In this document: piece after piece, positions 3,697 through 8,430 of the stretch
Position numbering within the stretch: the stretch's first letter is position 1
How the letters are laid out: the number at the start of each line of letters is the position of its first letter
DNA from: Thermoprotei archaeon
Lineage (GTDB): Archaea > Thermoproteota > Thermoprotei > Thermofilales > Thermofilaceae
Assembly (NCBI GenBank): GCA_003649495.1
Contig: QMRZ01000059.1
Location: 1 to 8,430 of the forward strand
Direction: 5' to 3'
Length of the DNA stretch: 8,430 nt
Position numbers and translations under genes: made by a program
The notes under the pieces: generated by a model
Databases searched by the model: none
What the model saw: only the letters and a program-made list of their open reading frames with translations
Told to the model about the DNA's origin: nothing

Positions 3697-6180
3697 TCAG
3701 AACAGCTGCATGCCTGTGACTACCTCCTCGAAAGACGTGCCGAGCGCCTCTAAAACCTGCTCCAGCGCAGTCTTGATGTGCTCGACGTACTTGTCAGGGT
3801 CCACCTCATCTATCCTGGCCAGCTGAACAGCCTTAACACCATCCCCTCCCCTGACCTTTACGAAGCATATGACATCGCCAACCTCTACCCTCCTACCCAT
3901 CCTCTGAAGCTGCTTAGCAGCCTTGACATGCTGAGGCGTGTTCTTCACGTAGCTGCTCAGGGGCTTTGTCAGCGTTACCTTGAATACTAGGTCGTCTAGC
4001 GGCACCTCCCTCCGCTTTAGCTTCTCGTAATAGCTGAGGGTGACCTTCTTGAGCTCGTTAACAGCCTCATCTAAGTGCTCAACGCTATCAGCCTTCTTCA
4101 GGAGGTCGATGGCCTCCATCACTAGCCTCTTGATAAACTCTGGAGTATTCCTCTTCTTGCCCACAATGCCCTTAGCATCGACTCTCCCATCCTTGAGGAT
4201 CCCCACGTAGTTCTTCTTCCTCCCACTGAACGCTACCCACCTATACTCCTTGTCGACGTCGAGGTCCACTTGCAGCTCTCTGGACACCCAGCTTATTAGC
4301 TCCTCCAGCTTCTCACGCGGCGGGTTCCACAGAAAGAGCGAGTCTGTATCGCCGTACAGGACAGGTAGGCCAAGCTCAAGGGCCTTCTTAAGCGTGTGCG
4401 TCAAGAGGTAGCGCCCCAGGGCTGTAGTGGCCTCGGCTACGGGAGGACAGTAGAGGGGGAAAGTCTCAGCGCCGAAGACCCCATAGCTCGCATTTATGAA
4501 CACCTTGAGTGCACTCTGAACCACATTGTACTGGCTCCTCTTTAGCGGGTCGGGCTCGCGCTTTGCAAGCCTCTTGTAGATGTATACCCTGAAGTCCCTG
4601 AGGAAGCCCACGACCTCCGACATCAAGCCTCTCCTCTTCCTACACACCCAGTGGCTCAAGCCCGGTATCCGGTTATCCCTGCACTCTTCATGAGGACACC
4701 TCACAGTCTCGTAGGAGAGGTTCCACCTCTTAACAACTGAAGGGTACAGGGAGGCGAAGTCCACTACGACAACGTTGAAGAAGACGCCTGGGAGGGGGTC
4801 GATGACGACGGCTCCCATGTACTTCTTGCCTTTTATTATCGCCCTAGTATCTGTCTGGCCCTTCACTCTCCTCAGATCCTCCTCATTAGGTATCAGGTAG
4901 CCCCTCCTCCTATGCTCGAAGTACAGCATGCTCCTAATCCAGCTCGATATGTTATGCCTCGTTAGGTCCTCTATGCCTAGCTTCGAGATCCTCATCATCA
5001 GTATGATCAGCTTGAGGACGAGCTCATCGTCAAACGTAGTAAGCCTGCAGGTAAGCTCGGCGTCCCTCAAGCTGTACTTTATGAGTTCCTCGTAGCTGAG
5101 CTCCGAGATTGGCTTATCTAAGCTCACCTTACCCTCCCCCAGCAGCGCCTCGGAGATCTCGTCTAGGCTGCGGCCCTCCCTGTACTTGCCGCCGAACGCG
5201 TACACCTTCATCGACCTGTTCGTGAAGAACTTGTACAGGTCTATGTGGACGGCATTCCTCACTCTAGCGTAATCGGCCCCCGGCCTCCACTCCACGGGAA
5301 TCTCCTCCTCTCGCATGCCAAGCTTCAAAGCTCGATTCCGCAGGTAGGGGAGGTCAAACGCATCGCCGTTGAATGTGAGCACTACTGGGTAGCGCTCCAG
5401 GATCTCAAAAGCTCTCCTCAACAGCTCCCGCTCGCTGGAGAAGAACTCAGCCTCGGGCATACCCCTCGGCGGCTTTCCCAGCTCGGGTCTCTCCAGCACC
5501 AGCACCTTTCTGAAGCCATCAGGTGAGCAGAAGGAGACTGCAATCACAGGGTAAGGCGCCTCGCTCGGCCGCGGCACCCTGTTAGGGTCAGGAGAGTATA
5601 CCTCGATGTCCAGCGCCACCCTCTTAAGCTTAGGTATCCTAGCCTGGAATAGCTTCACCCACTCCATCGCCCTAACTAGGAGCTCGGCATCATGCCCGTA
5701 AAGCTCCCTCACCTTCCTGGCAATGTCCTCGGGCACCTCCACGGGAGCTGGCTTAAGCTTCCCGTTCTCCGCGTAGTACGGCATCCCAGGGATCAGACCC
5801 GAATCGTACATGTAGCAATGATGATATTTTATCCTGGCCTCCCAGGCGTGACCCCTGAGCAGCTCTCTCAGCGCCCTGCGCGTCCCGCCGACTGAGAGCG
5901 GATCCCTCGCCACCACTTTAGTCATCTTGACCTTCACATCCCTGAGTGCATCATACTTCTCCACGACCTCCATGTGGTCAAAGCCCCTATGCCTCAGAAC
6001 CTCGGGGTACTTCTCAGCTATCTCCTCGGGCGGCAGGTCGGTGAGCAGGTAGGGCTTGTGGCCCGTGGCGTCCAGCACCTCCACCAGCCTCCCCTCCTCC
6101 TCGTCGTAGAGCTTCAACACTGCCCTCCCGGCACTGCCGTCGTAGACCACCTCAAGTAGGTAGAGAGGCTTACTCGCCAA
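3697..6180 (-). CDS. polB1: Family B DNA polymerase, crenarchaeal PolB1 (Dpo1) type
   Basis: This is the replicative-type polymerase with 3'-5' exonuclease, 827 aa from the TTG at 6180. From that start: exonuclease I is LDIEVYSP (Asp191, Glu193), II is FNGDAFD (Asn271, Asp276), III is YSLRD (Tyr369, Asp373). Polymerase motif A is VVDFASLYPS (Asp474), B is KVFINASYGVFG (Lys559, Asn563, Tyr566), C is YGDTDS (Asp611, Asp613). KKRNTPEF (about 675-682) and KNTPQHVKAA (about 746-755) match the thumb region of Sulfolobus Dpo1. All catalytic residues are present. A small cysteine insert (CPHEEC...C, about 495-513) may bind metal. The N-terminal region should hold the uracil-sensing pocket of archaeal family B enzymes. 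The C-terminus ends TGMQLF, where Dpo1 has its PCNA-binding peptide, so it may be a minimal version. A GTG at 6243 would add 21 residues without resemblance to the family; promoter and SD positions favour 6180. Confidence 0.95.
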   Translation of the reverse strand: MASKPLYLLEVVYDGSAGRAVLKLYDEEEGRLVEVLDATGHKPYLLTDLPPEEIAEKYPEVLRHRGFDHMEVVEKYDALRDVKVKMTKVVARDPLSVGGTRRALRELLRGHAWEARIKYHHCYMYDSGLIPGMPYYAENGKLKPAPVEVPEDIARKVRELYGHDAELLVRAMEWVKLFQARIPKLKRVALDIEVYSPDPNRVPRPSEAPYPVIAVSFCSPDGFRKVLVLERPELGKPPRGMPEAEFFSSERELLRRAFEILERYPVVLTFNGDAFDLPYLRNRALKLGMREEEIPVEWRPGADYARVRNAVHIDLYKFFTNRSMKVYAFGGKYREGRSLDEISEALLGEGKVSLDKPISELSYEELIKYSLRDAELTCRLTTFDDELVLKLIILMMRISKLGIEDLTRHNISSWIRSMLYFEHRRRGYLIPNEEDLRRVKGQTDTRAIIKGKKYMGAVVIDPLPGVFFNVVVVDFASLYPSVVKRWNLSYETVRCPHEECRDNRIPGLSHWVCRKRRGLMSEVVGFLRDFRVYIYKRLAKREPDPLKRSQYNVVQSALKVFINASYGVFGAETFPLYCPPVAEATTALGRYLLTHTLKKALELGLPVLYGDTDSLFLWNPPREKLEELISWVSRELQVDLDVDKEYRWVAFSGRKKNYVGILKDGRVDAKGIVGKKRNTPEFIKRLVMEAIDLLKKADSVEHLDEAVNELKKVTLSYYEKLKRREVPLDDLVFKVTLTKPLSSYVKNTPQHVKAAKQLQRMGRRVEVGDVICFVKVRGGDGVKAVQLARIDEVDPDKYVEHIKTALEQVLEALGTSFEEVVTGMQLF

Positions 6181-6189
6181 GGCCCCTGC

Positions 6190-6226
6190 CCACCCCCAGG
6201 TTGTAGGAGGGCTGAGGCGATAAATG
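6190..6226 (-). promoter_or_regulatory. Internal TATA box and SD favouring the TTG start of polB1
   Basis: On the minus strand CATTTATCG (6226-6218) is a TATA-like element with purine-rich sequence before it. It would start transcription near 6197. GGGGGTGG (6197-6190) then lies 9 nt before TTG 6180. If used, this promoter lies inside the longer GTG 6243 frame and makes the shorter polymerase the main product. Confidence 0.45.
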
Positions 6227-6268
6227 CATTGTTCGAAGACCACGCTGAAAGTGGAGGGCGTGGGAGGG

Positions 6269-6277
6269 CTTATTAAG
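6269..6277. promoter_or_regulatory. Near-symmetric TATA element between polB1 and aspS
   Basis: CTTATTAAG reads CTTAATAAG on the other strand. To the right it lies about 34 nt before the aspS TTG (6307) and gives a leader of about 9 nt. To the left it lies about 30 nt before GTG 6243. It is the only AT-rich element in the short divergent region, so it is the best candidate for the aspS promoter and possibly serves both directions. Confidence 0.5.
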
Positions 6278-6306
6278 GCTCGTAATCAGGCTTTCGGGGG
6301 CGCTGC

Positions 6307-7578
6307 TTGACTGGGAAAGGCGAGAGGGTAAGGGTAGTGGGGTGGGTGAACTCCATCAGAAGCGTGGGCGGCATAGTGTTCCTGGAGGTTATCGACGGCT
6401 ATAGGATGCAGCTCTACACCGTGGTGGCTAAGCGTAGCGAGAACCCCGAGGCGTGGAGGGCGGCATCTGACGTCAAGACAGGCTCAGCGGTGGTCGTGGA
6501 GGGCGTGGTGCCCAGCAAGACGATTAGCAGGAGGGGGCTGGAGGTGCACCCAACGCGCCTAGAAGTGGTATCGGAGCCCGAGGAGGTACTCCCCCTCGAT
6601 CCCTCCGAGAAGACGCCAGCCCTCCTGGATACGATCATAGAGCACAGGTACGTAGCTCTGCGCACGCTTAAGCAGAGAGCTATATTCAGAATTAGGGCGC
6701 TCGCTGTCAAGGCAGCGCGCGACTACCTGGAGTCTCAGGGCTTCGTGGAGGTTCACACCCCGAAGATATGCGGCGCCGGGGCTGAAGGGGGAGCCACCCT
6801 ATTCCAGTTAGACTACTTCGGCAGGAGGGCCTTCCTAGCACAGAGCCCCCAGCTATACAAGCAGATGTTGATGTGCGGCCTCTCCAGGGTCTACGAGATC
6901 ACGCCTTACTTCCGGGCTGAGAAGTTCAACACCGTTAGGCACCTCAATGAGAGTTGGGGGATTGATGCAGAGATGGCGTTCATAAGCGGAGTTGAGGAAG
7001 TCATGAAGCTCCTCGAGGGGCTCATATCCCACGTATTCGAGGCCGTTAAGTCTAAGGCCGAGCCTGAGCTGAGGGCGCTGGGCGTGAAGCTCCAAAAGCC
7101 TAGGAGGCCCTTCAAGCGCCTCACGTACGATGAGGCCATTGAGGTACTGAGGAGCAGGGGGTTGGAGGTGGAGTGGGGCCAGGACTTCGGGAGTGATGAG
7201 GAGAGAGCTTTGGGAGAGGCCATGGCAGAGGAGGGATATGACGCGTACTTCATAGTCGACTACCCGTGGAGCGCAAAGCCCTTCTACATAATGAGGAGGG
7301 GTGAGCTGAGCGAGTCATTTGACCTCGATTACAGGGGGCTGGAGCTCGCGTCTGGAGGCCAGCGCGAACACAGGTACAGGGAGCTCGTGGAAAATATCAG
7401 GCTTAAGGGGCTCAACCCCGAGGACTTCGCATTCTACCTTAAGGCCTTCAGGTACGGGATGCCGCCTCACGGCGGCTTCGGCTTAGGGCTAGATAGGCTC
7501 GTGATGGTGCTAGTGAACGCCCGCAACATAAGGGAGGTGGTGCTCTTCCCTAGGGACACGCAGCGCCTCACCCCATAG
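6307..7578 (+). CDS. aspS: Aspartyl-tRNA synthetase, archaeal type
   Basis: This class IIb synthetase charges tRNA(Asp), and in some archaea also tRNA(Asn). Its 423 aa are close to the archaeal norm of about 430. The N-terminal OB-fold anticodon-binding domain (about 1-90) includes VRVVGWVNSIRSVGGIVFLE. Class II motif 1 is QGFVEVHTPKI (about 134-144), motif 2 is FRAEKFNTVRHLNE (182-195) and motif 3 is GFGLGLDRL (390-398). FLAQSPQLYKQ, FDLDYRGLELASGGQREHR and AFRYGMPPHGG are typical of archaeal AspRS rather than AsnRS. At the two positions reported to separate discriminating from non-discriminating enzymes (Trp26/Lys85 in Thermococcus numbering), this protein has Asn15 and, by my hand alignment, Arg75. 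The TTG start is forced by an in-frame stop at 6283 and by OB-domain length. It is divergent from polB1 and probably leads the aspS-dut-SWIM group. Confidence 0.95.
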   Translation: MTGKGERVRVVGWVNSIRSVGGIVFLEVIDGYRMQLYTVVAKRSENPEAWRAASDVKTGSAVVVEGVVPSKTISRRGLEVHPTRLEVVSEPEEVLPLDPSEKTPALLDTIIEHRYVALRTLKQRAIFRIRALAVKAARDYLESQGFVEVHTPKICGAGAEGGATLFQLDYFGRRAFLAQSPQLYKQMLMCGLSRVYEITPYFRAEKFNTVRHLNESWGIDAEMAFISGVEEVMKLLEGLISHVFEAVKSKAEPELRALGVKLQKPRRPFKRLTYDEAIEVLRSRGLEVEWGQDFGSDEERALGEAMAEEGYDAYFIVDYPWSAKPFYIMRRGELSESFDLDYRGLELASGGQREHRYRELVENIRLKGLNPEDFAFYLKAFRYGMPPHGGFGLGLDRLVMVLVNARNIREVVLFPRDTQRLTP

Positions 7579-7625
7579 CCCACGCTGAAGGTTAGGGTTT
7601 TCAGGCGTCAAGCATAACTCCTCAC

Positions 7626-8129
7626 GTGATCCTCGGCAGGGACGAGTTACTGAAGCTCATCCGGAGCAATCCGCCTCTCATAGAGGGGTGGATAGACCTC
7701 GAGACCCAGCTACAGCCTGCTGGCTTCGACTTGACGCTTAAGGAGGTCAGGAAGTTCCTGACCCCAGGCTACATAGACTTCTCCAATCAGCGGCGCCGTA
7801 TAGCCGATACCACGCCTATACCCTTCGACGATGAGGGGCGCGTCATGCTGGACCCAGGCCCCTACCTAGCGATATTTAACGAAGTGGTTAACATCCCCCT
7901 CGGCGTGATGGCCATCGCGAGACCCCGCTCAAGCCTGCTGCGCAGCGGCGTGACTGTGGAGACGGCGGTGTGGGACCCAGGCTACAGGGGGCGCAGCAGG
8001 GCGCTACTGCTAGTTTACAACGAGAGGGGCATCGTGCTTGAGAGGAATGCCAGGATAGCACAGCTCGTATTCATGAGAGTTGAGGGCGTCAGTAAGGGGT
8101 ACAGCGGGGCCTACCAGGGGGAGGAGTAG
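7626..8129 (+). CDS. dut: Deoxyuridine 5'-triphosphate nucleotidohydrolase (archaeal dUTPase)
   Basis: The enzyme hydrolyses dUTP to dUMP and pyrophosphate, keeping uracil out of DNA and supplying dUMP for thymidylate synthesis. The 167 aa carry the dUTPase/dCTP deaminase fold motifs in the archaeal Dut form: LQPAGFDLTL (29-38), ARPRSSLLRSGV (98-109), AVWDPGYRGR (114-123, the uracil-binding and catalytic segment), RNARIAQLVF (140-149) and the glycine-rich GYSGAYQGE tail (158-166). The tryptophan in AVWDPGYRG fits Dut better than dCTP deaminase. The GTG start matches the usual MIL.. beginning. No Shine-Dalgarno precedes it, only CTCCTCAC, and the TATA region (near 7593-7600) is poor. It may therefore be leaderless or read through from aspS, 47 nt upstream. 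Its TAG overlaps the next gene's GTG by one base. Confidence 0.92.
   Translation: MILGRDELLKLIRSNPPLIEGWIDLETQLQPAGFDLTLKEVRKFLTPGYIDFSNQRRRIADTTPIPFDDEGRVMLDPGPYLAIFNEVVNIPLGVMAIARPRSSLLRSGVTVETAVWDPGYRGRSRALLLVYNERGIVLERNARIAQLVFMRVEGVSKGYSGAYQGEE
8118..8126 (+). promoter_or_regulatory. Ribosome binding site of the SWIM gene inside the end of dut
   Basis: The run GGGGAGGAG ends 2 nt before GTG 8129, and its GGAGG core spaces well to the start. It supports GTG 8129 as the true start and translation coupled to dut termination. Confidence 0.5.
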
Positions 8130-8428
8130 TGGAGCGAAGAGCCTTGAGGGCGGCTGCCGGAGCCAGGCTCGTGAAGATAGTGGTAGAGGACTTGGGAGTG
8201 ACGATCCACGCTGCCTATTCAGCTGATTACGATAGACTGTACCTGGTGATACCCGGCGAGTTTTGTAGCTGCCCAAGCTACCTCTTCGACGTCTTCCTCA
8301 GGCGAGCAGCAGACAAGTGCGTGCACCTGGAGGCTTTCGAGCTAGCCAGCAATGTGAGGGAGGTTAGGGTCAGCTATGAAGAGTTCAGGAAGAGGATATA
8401 TCCACTCCTCTTTAGGGGCCTCCTCTAG
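8129..8428 (+). CDS. SWIM zinc-finger protein, Sws1/Shu2-like signature (99 aa)
   Basis: The product has one recognisable domain. A hydrophobic strand RLYLVIPG (36-43) leads into CSC (Cys46, Cys48), a 15-residue helix-rich spacer, and CVHLEA (Cys64, His66, Ala69). This is the complete SWIM pattern CxC-xn-CxHxxA, with all zinc ligands present. Small archaeal SWIM proteins of this form are known (COG5431-type). The invariant alanine after CxHxx is the feature described for the eukaryotic Sws1/Shu2 proteins, which support Rad51-dependent recombination. Archaeal relatives have been proposed as partners of RecA-family paralogues. That role here is inference, as no such paralogue is in the window. 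The start GTG 8129 overlaps the dut stop (TAGTG) and follows a GGAGG ribosome binding site, so the two are probably co-translated. The stop is at 8426-8428, at the window edge. The SWIM call is strong; the biological role is open. Confidence 0.8.
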   Translation: MERRALRAAAGARLVKIVVEDLGVTIHAAYSADYDRLYLVIPGEFCSCPSYLFDVFLRRAADKCVHLEAFELASNVREVRVSYEEFRKRIYPLLFRGLL

Positions 8429-8430
8429 TA

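Noticed and set aside
4988..5001. C-box-like CTGATGATGA on the minus strand, possible C/D sRNA inside polB1
   Set aside because: No D box (CTGA) follows at a suitable distance, and the bases are ordinary codons of the polymerase.
5245..5526. Plus-strand open frame (93 aa) opposite polB1
   Set aside because: It is the antisense of the conserved exonuclease region of the polymerase and has no promoter.
8010..8276. Minus-strand open frame (88 aa) across the dut-SWIM junction
   Set aside because: It is antisense to two well-supported genes and has no recognisable domain.

Overview
The window reads as a piece of hyperthermophilic archaeal chromosome, most likely from the Thermoproteota (Crenarchaeota). 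The main evidence is a family B DNA polymerase of the crenarchaeal PolB1/Dpo1 type. Supporting it are archaeal-only families (FAU-1, UPF0147, COG2108 radical SAM, the archaeal dUTPase), TATA-box promoters with very short or absent leaders, and frequent GTG and TTG starts. I cannot assign an order or genus. Nothing looks mobile: there is no insertion sequence, integrase, CRISPR array or phage module.

Layout. The left edge holds the N-terminal 191 codons of a minus-strand FAU-1 ribonuclease/RNA-binding protein. A divergent promoter region separates it from a plus-strand operon: UPF0147 small helical protein, RimI/Ard1-type N-terminal acetyltransferase, and a COG2108 radical SAM enzyme, with 4-nt stop/start overlaps. 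Next comes a ~330-nt gene-free stretch. Its left end is a GC-rich structured element that I read as a minus-strand H/ACA-type guide sRNA. The rest is AT-rich promoter DNA with dyad symmetries. Three small plus-strand genes follow, each with its own TATA box: a cysteine-free protein resembling the DUF5679 zinc ribbon, a PDCD5-like DNA-binding protein, and a thioredoxin-fold protein without a CxxC.

The right half is informational. A minus-strand PolB1 converges on the thioredoxin-like gene with only 8 nt between the stop codons, and it diverges from aspS (aspartyl-tRNA synthetase). Downstream of aspS are dut (dUTPase) and a 99-aa SWIM zinc-finger protein whose start overlaps the dut stop by one base.

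Functional links. dUTPase lowers dUTP, and archaeal family B polymerases stall at template uracil, so polB and dut lying in one neighbourhood is coherent. The SWIM protein carries the CxCxnCxHxxA signature of the Sws1/Shu2 recombination-accessory family, which makes a DNA-repair role plausible. The most notable items are the putative H/ACA sRNA, the dut-SWIM pair, the two cysteine-stripped small proteins, and an AspRS with non-canonical residues at the two positions known to control tRNA(Asp)/tRNA(Asn) discrimination.
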